NCBI GenBank assembly: GCA_965214325.1
Contig: CBDCBG010000006.1
Coordinates: 1,240,001 to 1,304,000, forward strand
Length of the DNA stretch: 64,000 nucleotides
Origin: JAJEFO01 sp965214325
GTDB taxonomy: Bacteria > Pseudomonadota > Alphaproteobacteria > Rhodobacterales > Rhodobacteraceae
Direction of reading: 5' to 3'
Numbering within the stretch: position 1 is the first letter of the stretch; each line of letters begins with the position of its first letter. This document shows, piece by piece, positions 27,610 through 36,000 of the stretch. The notes under the pieces are model-generated. The model did not search any database, had not been told where the DNA came from, and worked only from the letters and a program-made list of their open reading frames with translations. A program made the translations under genes and the position numbers.

Positions 27610-27658
27610 TAGGCCTCGCCCAGACTTATCGATTTGAAGCAACAATGGAGATTGAACC

Positions 27659-27895
27659 CTGGCTAAGCTGACCAAAACATCAGTGTTCAAAGCGTACGAT
27701 TCCAAACCGGAAACGGCGATGGACAAAACGACACGTATCGCCAGGAAACTGGTCGACGACGAAGCAGAACAACGTCAAGTCAAGACGACTCGGCTGCGCA
27801 ACGCCCGCCTCGAAAGAGAAGCGAACACGCCGCCCGAAAGCCGCGACACAGCAGCACACAAAACACGTCGATCCAAGGCCGCAACAACGCGATGA
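27659..27895 (+). CDS. Small basic protein of unknown function
   Basis: About 78 residues, rich in Lys, Arg, Glu and Thr, with no membrane segment. I choose a CTG start at 27659 (giving MAKLTKTSVFKAYD) because GGAG lies at a good distance upstream and the sequence looks conserved from there. GTG 27683 is the conservative alternative. The central part ETAMDKTTRIARKLVDDEAE suggests one or two helices. It may bind nucleic acid, but nothing shows this directly. Confidence 0.5.
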   Translation: MAKLTKTSVFKAYDSKPETAMDKTTRIARKLVDDEAEQRQVKTTRLRNARLEREANTPPESRDTAAHKTRRSKAATTR

Positions 27896-28008
27896 CAGAG
27901 CATTGCCGGTTTGGCGCCAAGCCTGGCCACAGTTAGCTTTATCGAGTGAGAACCATACCAGGTCCTAACTAGCGTCCCAATCGACCCAGTTCCGTTAAGG
28001 AAGAACCC

Positions 28009-28290
28009 ATGACGAACTCAAACGAGAGCACGGCAAAAGTTCACTATATTTGCCAGACATATGTGGAAATGAAGTCGGGGCGCGATGGACAAGCAGGTCT
28101 GAAAATCGCCAAGCAATTCGAATACTCCACAGCAGCAGAGGCACGAAACAGAGCCGAAAGAGAAGCCTTGTCCGAAGATTGCGCGGGCGCAGACGCCTAC
28201 ATGATCAGCGAGGATCCAAACAGTGGAGAAGTTGGAGCGCCAAGCTTCCTTGTAAGGCTGGGCGATGTCCCGGAAATTGATGATTTCTGA
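28009..28290 (+). CDS. Small acidic protein of unknown function
   Basis: 93 residues from ATG 28009 with AAGGAAG upstream. Predicted soluble: a beta-like start (AKVHYICQTYVEMKSG) followed by a helix (STAAEARNRAEREALSEDC) and an acidic end. The layout recalls small hypothetical proteins of Rhodobacteraceae. I do not recognise a function. Confidence 0.6.
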   Translation: MTNSNESTAKVHYICQTYVEMKSGRDGQAGLKIAKQFEYSTAAEARNRAEREALSEDCAGADAYMISEDPNSGEVGAPSFLVRLGDVPEIDDF

Positions 28291-28680
28291 AATCTGCAAA
28301 TGCCCTGAACCGGACCGGTATCAACGTGGATTCTTCCACGATCTAGGACGCGTGCACCAGAAAACCGGTCATTGGTTCGATTACAGCGAATAGGCGCTTT
28401 GTCCCGCTACTTGATCCTTGCAGCTTGAATCTTCGCCGCGCGTTCGACGAACGGCCGCTGTTCCCGCTGTCTAGCAACGAAGGGAACAATGCAGGCGCGG
28501 CGGTTTCTGTGCTGCGAGCGCGCGCAGCATGAAATGCAAATTTACAGGTTGGGCTCACTATTGCCATTCGTCGCGACTGGCTCCAATGTCTGCTCAGCGC
28601 GACACCTCGCTCTTACCGGGTTCTGACACACCCACAATCTCTCCCTCGAGCCGGTCCAACTCGCTCAGTGCATCCTGAAC
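28291..28680. other. Gap before IS6 copy 2
   Basis: 390 bp at the right edge of the AT-richer segment. No open frame with a credible start or family match was found. The composition returns to high GC near 28430. Confidence 0.4.
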
Positions 28681-28885
28681 GGCCCTGTTGCAAATTCTGC
28701 ACTCAGCTGTCCTTGTGAGCGAGGCGGCGGTAGATGGCAGCCTCTGACAGGCTGTGCTTTTTGAGGCTCTCCCATGACCCGCGATTTCAAATGGCGACAT
28801 TTCCAGGGCGAGATCATCCTATGGGCCGTTCGGTGGTATTGCCGATACGGGATCAGCTACCGCGATCTTGTGCAAAATCTGACAA

Positions 28886-29007
28886 CACTTGACCAAGAAT
28901 CTGATCACACGTGACCAGGAATCTGGCGACACGTGACCAGAATTCTGGCGGTACTTGACCAAGAATCTGGCGGCACCTGACGGCGAATCGGTTCGCATCT
29001 GACGGCG
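28886..29007 (+). repeat. Left-end 22-bp repeat array of IS21 element 1
   Basis: Four well-conserved 22-bp units start at 28886, 28908, 28930 and 28952, each like CACTTGACCAAGAATCTGGC, followed by two weaker ones at 28974 and 28996. The exact 22-bp phase (about two helical turns) suggests an array of transposase (IstA) binding sites on one face of the DNA. Confidence 0.8.
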
Positions 29008-29111
29008 TCTTGCGCACGGCGGCCAGCGACGGCATCCACGTGTACATCGACCTCTCGGTCTCTCCCTGCACTGCCTCATCGATCCAGGAATCGAATTGAG
29101 GAGGCACGGGC

Positions 29112-30713
29112 ATGAGGAAGGCCGACATGATCGACATAAAGGACATTCTTCGCCAGCGTCACGGGCTTGGCCTGACCCGGAACGACCTAGCCGCAGCGGT
29201 GGGGGTGAGCGCAGGCACGGTATCGAACGTATTGAAGCGGGCGTCCGCGGCGGGGCTGTCCTGCTGGCCGCCTCCGGGCGATCTCGACGACGAGGCGTTG
29301 CGGGACCGGCTCTACCCGCAGGCCGAACGCGACAGCGGGCATGTGCAGCCCGACTGGGACGCGATCGTCAAGGATCTCACGGCGCCCCGAGGCCGTCGTC
29401 GCGCAAGGCTGACCCGGCGCCAGCTCTGGGTGGAGTACAGCGAGGAGGCCATGACGCAGGGCGGCACGGCCTACAGCTGCAGCCAGTTCTGCGCGCTGCT
29501 CAAGGAACGGATGGAGAGGCTTTCGAAGTCGACGGAGATGCGTTTCGACCAGTCGCCGGGGCATTTCGGCATGTCGGACTTCTCCGGCAAGACGCTGCCC
29601 CTTCGCACCGCCACCGGCGAGGTCGACGTGGAGATCTTCGTTGCGGTGCTGCCGCATTCGAGCCTGACCTACGTCGAGGCGGTGCCGGACCAGAAGGTCT
29701 GTCATTGGACGATGGCGCACCGCCGCGCGATGGAATGCTACGGCGGCTGTCCCACGATCTGGGTCATGGACAATCTCAAGTCCGGGGTCGTCAAGGCGGA
29801 CCGCGAGGATCCCCACCTCAACCCGACATTCCGCGAGTTCGCCAAGCACTACGGCCTGGCGATCATCCCTGCGCGCTCCGGAAAACCCACGGACAAGGCT
29901 TCGGCGGAAGCCTCCGTGAAAACTGGCCAGACCCGCATCCTGCTGCCGCTGCGTCACGAGACTTTCTTCTCCATCGAAGCCATGAACGCCGCCATCCGCC
30001 GCGAGCTCGACAAGCTCAACGACGCGCCGATGGCAACGGGGGAAAGCCGCCGCGAGGCGTTCGAGGCGCGCGAGCGCGCCGCCCTGTCTCCGCTGCCCGA
30101 GCATCCTTGGGAGTGGGGCGAGTGGCTGGACCGCAAGGTGGCGCCGAACGGTCACGTGGCTTTCGAACGGAACCACTACTCCGTGCCCGAGGGCAACATC
30201 GGCCGCAATGTCGAGCTGCGCGTCGGCGAGCGCATGCTCGAGGTGTTCCTTGAAAGAGGCGGCGAACGCGTCGCCGTTCACCGTCTCATGAGCGGGCGTC
30301 ATCAGTACTCGACGGATCCCGCCCACATGCCCGACCGCCTCAATGCCGTGCGTGACATCCGCAGTCCGGACTACGGCGACATCCTGCTCCGCCGGGCGCG
30401 CGGCATCGGGAAGAACGCGCTGGCCTGGACGGAGCGCTGCATGGCCTCGCGGGACTTTCCGGAGCAGGCCTTCGCAGCCGTGCAGGGCATGTGCCGCCTT
30501 GCCGAAACCCATGGCGGCGACCGCGTCGACGCGGCGTGCGCCGAGGCGCTGGACGCCAACCGCCTCGCCTCCGGCTACCTCCGCGAACGTCTCGGGAAAG
30601 GCGGCCCGGCAGCTCCGCGCCGCCCGGAGGCCGAGGAGACCATCCCCGCCCACGCGAACGTCCGCGGGGGGTCCTACTACACGAAAGGCAACAACAAAGG
30701 AGAGAGACCATGA
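29112..30713 (+). CDS. istA: IS21 transposase IstA
   Basis: 533 residues. N-terminal helix-turn-helix (LTRNDLAAAVGVSAGTVSNV), then a DDE integrase core with Asp in MSDFSGKTLP, Asp in WVMDNLKSGVV and Glu in KASAEASVKTG. The C-terminal part has the Mu-type beta-barrel pattern HVAFERNHYSVPEG. The gene is intact; it forms the strand-transfer enzyme and works with IstB. The stop overlaps the istB start. Confidence 0.92.
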   Translation: MRKADMIDIKDILRQRHGLGLTRNDLAAAVGVSAGTVSNVLKRASAAGLSCWPPPGDLDDEALRDRLYPQAERDSGHVQPDWDAIVKDLTAPRGRRRARLTRRQLWVEYSEEAMTQGGTAYSCSQFCALLKERMERLSKSTEMRFDQSPGHFGMSDFSGKTLPLRTATGEVDVEIFVAVLPHSSLTYVEAVPDQKVCHWTMAHRRAMECYGGCPTIWVMDNLKSGVVKADREDPHLNPTFREFAKHYGLAIIPARSGKPTDKASAEASVKTGQTRILLPLRHETFFSIEAMNAAIRRELDKLNDAPMATGESRREAFEARERAALSPLPEHPWEWGEWLDRKVAPNGHVAFERNHYSVPEGNIGRNVELRVGERMLEVFLERGGERVAVHRLMSGRHQYSTDPAHMPDRLNAVRDIRSPDYGDILLRRARGIGKNALAWTERCMASRDFPEQAFAAVQGMCRLAETHGGDRVDAACAEALDANRLASGYLRERLGKGGPAAPRRPEAEETIPAHANVRGGSYYTKGNNKGERP

Positions 30714-31468
30714 CATTGCGACAACCCAACCTGGAACGCATGCTGCAGCTCGGCCTGTCCGGCATGATCGAGGCGCTGGAGGAGCAGCGCGACATCGCCG
30801 ACATCGAGCAGCTCGGCTTTGACGACCGGCTTGCCATGCTGATCGAGCGCGAGATCGCGCACCGCGACCGGAAGAGCTACCTCAACAACCTGCGCCAGGC
30901 CCAGCTTCGAATCCGCGCCGACGTGCAGGACGTCGACTGCAGCGCCGGCCGCGGCATCGCCCGCACGACGCTGACCCAGCTCGCCGCCGGCGACTGGATC
31001 CGGCAGGGAATCAACTTGATCGCCGAAGGGCCAACCGGATCGGGGAAGACGTTCCTGGTCTGCGCCCTGGCGCACCAGGCCTGCCGCCAGAGGATGTCCG
31101 TTCTCTACCGCCGGGTCCCGGAACTGGTCTCGGCGCTCGCGCATGCGCGGGACGGGGAGCTTCACGAGCGCCTGATGCGCCGCCTCGCCAAGGTCTCGCT
31201 GCCGGTGCTCGACGACTGGGGCCTGCAAGGCTTCTCCGCGGAGGGCCGGCGGAACCTGCTGGAAATCGTGGAGCAGCGCTACGGGCGCAAGTCCATCGTG
31301 ATCGCCAGCCAGATCCCGGTGGATCGCTGGCCCGAAGTGGTCGGGGAGCCGACGATCGCGGACGCCGTTCTCGACCGCATCGTCCACAACGCCTACCGCA
31401 TCGAGCTGACGGGCGAGTCCCAGCGCAAGCGGAACGCGCCGCCGCCGCTGGACGGCGGCGGGGCTTGA
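30710..31468 (+). CDS. istB: IS21 helper ATPase IstB
   Basis: 252-residue AAA+ ATPase of the DnaC/IstB group that selects the target for IstA. The IstB N-terminal fold (LERMLQLGLSGMIEALEEQ) is followed by Walker A EGPTGSGKTFL, Walker B LPVLDDWGLQGF and sensor VIASQIPVDRW. ATG 30710 overlaps the istA stop (ATGA) with GGAGAGAG upstream. Intact. Confidence 0.93.
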   Translation: MTLRQPNLERMLQLGLSGMIEALEEQRDIADIEQLGFDDRLAMLIEREIAHRDRKSYLNNLRQAQLRIRADVQDVDCSAGRGIARTTLTQLAAGDWIRQGINLIAEGPTGSGKTFLVCALAHQACRQRMSVLYRRVPELVSALAHARDGELHERLMRRLAKVSLPVLDDWGLQGFSAEGRRNLLEIVEQRYGRKSIVIASQIPVDRWPEVVGEPTIADAVLDRIVHNAYRIELTGESQRKRNAPPPLDGGGA

Positions 31469-31711
31469 AGGGAGCGCCGGCAAGCCGGCGTGCAGGGGCG
31501 CCTGCGGCGCCGGGGGACGATCCGGAATCCCGGAACGCGCGGCGGCCATGCCATGTGGGGGCGAGCCGCCGCGTTCCAGACTTGATTGCCAGGATTGGCT
31601 CGCTTACGCTCGCAAGGGGCTGGCCTCCGGCCAGCCTGCCGACATCGACAAGGGGAGAAACAGCTCAAGCATCAATGCAGGGAGACACGGCGCGCTTCGC
31701 GCGGATTCCCG

Positions 31712-31799
31712 CCGTCAAGTGCGGCAAGATTCGCCGTCAAGTGTCACAAGATTCCCCGTCAAGTGTTGTAGGATTCTCCGTCAATTACGCAAGATTTAG
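31712..31799 (-). repeat. Right-end 22-bp repeat array of IS21 element 1
   Basis: Four copies of CCGTCAAGTG-like units begin at 31712, 31734, 31756 and 31778, again in exact 22-bp steps. They are the inverted counterpart of the left array (complement CACTTGACGG). Confidence 0.8.
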
Positions 31800-32556
31800 C
31801 AATCTTGAAGAAATGCTGGAGGAGCGCGGCGTCGCGGTGGACCATACCACCATCTATCGCTGGGTGCAGGCCTACGCGCCGGAAATCGAAAGGCGCCTGC
31901 GCCGGCATTGTCGCCGTGGCGGCCTTTCGCCATCCTGGCGCGTGGACGAGACCTGCATCAAGGTCAGAGGGAAACGGGCGTATCTGTACCGCGCGGTCGA
32001 CAGCCGTGGCGACACCATCGACTTCCACCTGTCGCAGACCGGCAATGCCAAAGCTGCCAAACGGTTCCTGGGCAAGGCGCTGCGCGGGTGCAAGGAGCGG
32101 GAGAAGCCCGTCGTGATCAACACCGGCAAGGCGGGGTGCTACGGCCAGGCCATCCGGGAGTTGAAGAAAGAGGGGAAATGCCCTTCCGAGACCGAGCACG
32201 GGCAGGTGAAGTACCTCAACAACGTCGTCGAGGCCGATCACGGCAAGCTCAAGCGCCTGATCAAGCCGACCCTTGGCTTCAAGTCAATGAAGACCGCCTG
32301 CGCCACGATCAAGGGCTTCGAGGTCATGCGCGCGCTCCGGAAGAAGCAGGCCAAGGCCTTCCAGCTTCAGCCCGGCATCAGGGGCGAAGTGCGCCTTGTC
32401 GAACGTGCCTTCGGGATCGGGCCGGAGATGTTGAGCGAGTTGATGTCGCTGCATGGAGCGGAGCTTGAAAAGATCGCGATCCAGCAAGGATTTTGAAGAA
32501 GGACGGAACCAGACCACACCCCCGGCAACTGCGGCAAGTTTTTTTGCAACAGAGCC

Positions 32557-32690
32557 TCTTCAAGATGGACGTTCCCGTCGCGGACGTGACAATGCCCTTG
32601 GATGAGCAGATGGATGTCGTCCGCGAAGTCATGGCCGCGATTCGCGTGCTGCTGCCGTTGGTTGATGCCGTCCTTGGTTCACGTGAATGA
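32557..32690 (+). pseudogene. Truncated gene end next to IS6 copy 2
   Basis: Directly after the IS6 right end an open frame ends with FKMDVPVADVTMPLDEQMDV and VREVMAAIRVLLPLVDAVLG. It looks like a protein C-terminus cut off by the element. I do not recognise the family. Confidence 0.35.
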
Positions 32691-32747
32691 GGGAATGCCC
32701 TGGAGCAGCAAGAATGACCATTTGAACCAAGGGTCAACAAAGGGGAA

Positions 32748-32999
32748 ATGCGACACGACCTTCCGGGCATTCCGGTGCGTCTGTGCTGCCGCTTGTTCCG
32801 AATTCGGAACAGGCGCCAGAGCCATGCGTCCCGGGCAGCCATGCAAGGCGTTTCGGTTCCGGTTGTCTCCTGCCTTCTTGGTCATTCCAGCGCAGGAACG
32901 ACCCTTCGCCACGTTCACCTCGGCGAACGGGACATCCGCGCGGCGGCGGTGCGGACCGGGGAGGCGATGGCGGAACCGACGGGCGGCTCTGGCGCCTGA
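32748..32999 (+). pseudogene. Tyrosine recombinase (integrase) C-terminal remnant
   Basis: The frame ends with SHASRAAMQGVSVPVVSCLL, GHSSAGTTLRHVHLGERDI and EAMAEP, the C-terminal catalytic block of phage-type integrases (HxLR...LGHxxxxMTLRYxHL). The nucleophilic tyrosine of the TLRY motif is histidine here, and the N-terminal domains are absent. It is a dead fragment, evidence of an earlier integrative element at this site. Confidence 0.65.
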
Positions 33000-33045
33000 C
33001 CGGCAGCGATGCCGCCCTTTCCGGCGAAAGCCTCCGTCGCGGCCG

Positions 33046-36000
33046 TCACCACCTCCATTCGAGCCCGGCGCCGACCGCGCGTCCGCCGTCGCCCGTCACG
33101 GGCTCCGCCCAGAGGTCGAGCGTCGCGTCCTCCGCGTGCGGCGCGTCCGGCCCGGCGCGCCAGCCGAGGCGGACCTCGTCCTTCGCGCCCAGCGTCCCGC
33201 CCACGCGCCCGTAGGGGCTGGCGACCATGCCCGCGCCGAGCGCCGTGCCGTGCGCGACCTCCGCGCTCCACGCGCCGCCCCCGCCCGGGGAGGCGTCGGG
33301 GAACGCGTCCGGGCCAAGGAGCGCCGAGACGCCGCCGGAGGAGGATCCGCCAAGGGAGCGGCTCAGCGAGGCCGACCAGCCCCGTCCCGTCTCCGGGCGC
33401 GGGTCCCAGGCCACGTCGAGCGCGAGGCCCCGGTCCCTGAAGCCCCCGTCCTCGTGCGCCACGAGCGTGCGCCCCGAGAGGCCGAGCGAGAGCCCGCGTC
33501 CCGGGTCCGTCCACGCGATCCCGCCGCCGAGATCGATCCCGAACCCGGTCTCCGCGTCGCCGCCGTCATGGCGCAGGCCCGCCTCCAGCCTCGGCGACAG
33601 GCTGCCGCCGTTCCCGAACGCGACCGTCCAGCCGCCCTCCAGGCCGAGACGCAGCCGCGACGTTGCGGAGCCCGACGCCGCAAGCTCATGCGTCCTCTCC
33701 GAGCGCGTGCGCGTCCAGAGCGCGTCCGAGACCACCGCCAGCGCGGGACCGCTGCCGCGGCCCGGCCCGTCCAGCAGCTCGCCGCGCAGCCCCGCCGCCG
33801 CCATGCTCCATTCCAGGTCCGAGGACAGCGCCCCGCCCGTCTCCGGCCTCAGCGTCACCTCGCCGGAGCCGGTCCCGAGCGCGCCCCAGAGCCCGATCCG
33901 TTCCGAGGCCTGCAGCGCGGCGTAGGGCACCGCCGCCGACAGCGTGGCCTCCACCGTGCCGCCGCCCTCGCGGACCGCGCCGTCGCAGGGCCGCGCCTCC
34001 GGGTCCGTCTCCGCGCACGTCCGCGACACGTCGCGGGACCCGGTCCCGTCGTCCCGGTAGCTCCCGTCTCCCGAGCTCCGCAGCAGCGCCAGGCCGGCCA
34101 GCCATCTCCCCCTCGCATGGTCCGCGCCAAGCGTCACGGTGGTCGCCTCCCCGTCGAGCGAGAAGGTCCCGTCATGCCCGTCGAAGCCCGAGCGCGCCGC
34201 CCGGCCCCAGAAGGCCGTGCTGCCGCCGTCGCCGCTTCCCGTGGTCAGCGTGAAGCCGCTGGCCAGGAGCGCGTCCCGCGCGTCCACGGACAGGGGGGGG
34301 TCCGTCGCGAGGCGGTCGCCGTGCGGGTCGCCCGGGAAGCCGTCCGCGACGATGCCGCGCGCGATCCCGGCCATGGCGTCGGCCGCCTCGCGCTCGGCCC
34401 GCGCCGCCCTGCGTTCCGAGGGCGTCATCCTTCCGTCCTCTCCGGCGTCAGGCCCCCCGTCGCCGGAGGCGCCAGGACCATTGCCCAGCGCGTGGCCCGC
34501 CAGCGCGACGTCGAGGCCGGGCGTCCGCGCGGCCGCCATGCGGCCCGCCACGGCGTCCAGCGCCTGCTCGGCCACCGTGCGGCCGAAGCGCGAGAGCCAC
34601 GCCGCGGGCATCGGGTCGTCGTTGACGATGGTACCCACCGCGACGCCGTCCGCGATCGTGATGGGCACCTTGCCCGAGCGCCAGACGAAGGCGTCGAAGA
34701 TCTCGACCTCGAACGTTTCCGGGTTTTCGTCGTGGCTGTCGTCTCGAATCTGGACACGGACCTCCGTGAGCGTTTCGCCGGCCCTGATCCTGCCTCCAAT
34801 CCTCCACGCGCGCGGGACCTCGCGGTAGTCCGCGTTCGCCGTTGCCGAGACCGGCGTCGAGTCGCGTGTCGCGTAGACGAAGCGCACGTCGTGGTCCGTC
34901 GCCTCGCTCAAGGCCACCGTGAACCAGCCATAGCGTTCGTTCTCGGTGAAGGTCGCATCGGCAATCGAGATCGTCGGGCCCGACGACGCCGCGTCGTTGT
35001 CGGACACCGCCACCGTGGCGGCGTTGGCCGGGGCGACGGCCAGTGTGTAGCCGGTGCCCGTCTGCACGGTTGCCGTGACCGAGCCGTCCGGCTCGTCGGC
35101 GGCGTCGTCCGTCGTGGCGACGGTGAGGGTGGCGGTGCCGGCGACCGGGATGGTGACGGTTCGCGTCCCGGTCTGGCCCGAGGCGGCGAAATCGCCGGAC
35201 TGGTCGACGGTCAAGGTCACATCGAGCGGCGCGGCCGGCACCGGGTCGGCGGTGATGGTGAAGGAGGCCGAGGTGCCCTCGGTGACGCCTGGACCGGCGG
35301 TGATGCTCACGACCGGGGTGTCATTGTCGGCGATGGCGACGGCGCCGCTGCCCTTGCCGCTGGCGATGCTGTAGCTGGTGTCCGTATCAAGGGTGATCGA
35401 GACCGAGCCATCGGCCTCATTGGCCGCATCATCCACCGTGGCCACTTCGATGCCGGCGCTGGTCGTGCCTGCTGCCAGTGTTGCCGTCCGGCTGCCGGCG
35501 CCGGGGGCGGCCAGGTGATCGCCGGTCTCGGTGACACTGTAGGCAATCGTGAGGTCGCCGGAAGGGGCCGGATCGGCGGTGACGGTGAAGCCGGCAGCCC
35601 CGCCCTCGGTGATGGCGGTGCCGGGTGAGAGGCTGAGGATGGGGGTGGCGGGGGTGGCGTCATCATCGGCCACGGCCACCGTCTGCGAGGACGGGCTGCC
35701 CACCGTGTAGCTGTCTCCGGCATCCACTGTCGCCGTGATCGAACCATCCGGCTCGTCCAAGGCGTCATTCACCGTGGCAATGTCGATGCCCAGGCTGCCG
35801 GAGACCGGGATGGTGACCGTTTTCGATCCGGTCTCGCCGGCGAGGGCGACGTCGCCGCCCTGTCCGATGGTCAGCGCCACCGCGAGCGGCGTGGCTGGCG
35901 GCGGGCTGGCGGTGATCGTGAAGGAGGCATCCGTGCCTTCCGTCACCCCGCTGCCGGCGGCGATGCTCACCACCGGTGTTGGAGTCGGGTCGTCATTGTC

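Larger units (their letters stand above)
28871..31801 (+). mobile_element. IS21-family element 1, nested in IS6 copy 2
   Basis: 2,931 bp with ends TGCAAAATCT (left) and AGATTTAGCA (right, complementary with one mismatch). It is flanked by a 6-bp direct repeat ATCTTG (28865-28870 and 31802-31807), within the 4-8 bp range known for IS21. It carries istA and istB overlapping by ATGA, and repeated 22-bp motifs at both ends. Confidence 0.9.
28774..32496 (+). pseudogene. IS6-family transposase split by IS21
   Basis: The first part (28774-28870) reads TRDFKWRHFQGEIILWAVRW and CRYGISYRDL. The rest (31802-32496) resumes with LEEMLEERGVAVDHTTIYRW and continues intact to KIAIQQGF. The first catalytic Asp is in WRVDETCIKVRG and the Glu in NNVVEADHGKLKRLI. 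The second Asp position is glycine (INTGKAGCYG), as in copy 1, so the enzyme was probably inactive before IS21 entered. Confidence 0.85.
22538..32556. mobile_element. Candidate composite transposon: inverted IS6 copies around a 5.2-kb segment
   Basis: Two IS6-type elements in opposite orientation (22538-23468 minus, 28681-32556 plus) bracket 23469-28680. The enclosed DNA is visibly richer in A and T and uses different codons from the flanking core genes. It carries a set of small secreted or membrane proteins and a two-enzyme pair. This is the structure of an IS6-mediated pseudo-compound transposon or island. No matching target duplication was found at the outer ends, so independent insertions are also possible. 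Confidence 0.55.
28681..32556 (+). mobile_element. IS6-family element, copy 2, interrupted by an IS21 element
   Basis: Ends are GGCCCTGTTGCAAA (28681-28694) and TTTGCAACAGAGCC (32543-32556). Without the nested IS21 (28871-31801 plus one 6-bp duplicate) it would be about 940 bp, close to copy 1. Flanking 8-mers (TCCTGAAC left, TCTTCAAG right) do not match well, so there is no clear target duplication. Confidence 0.82.

Noticed and set aside
28886..29007. Possible CRISPR or origin iterons
   Set aside because: 22-bp units without spacers, located at an IS21 end with an inverted counterpart at the other end and no replication gene nearby; best explained as transposase binding sites.
32602..35628. 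1,008-codon plus-strand open frame opposite the adhesin
   Set aside because: Antisense shadow of a GC-rich repetitive gene; composition is Arg/Gly/Ala-rich without domains, and the minus frame has clear Calx-beta and barrel motifs.
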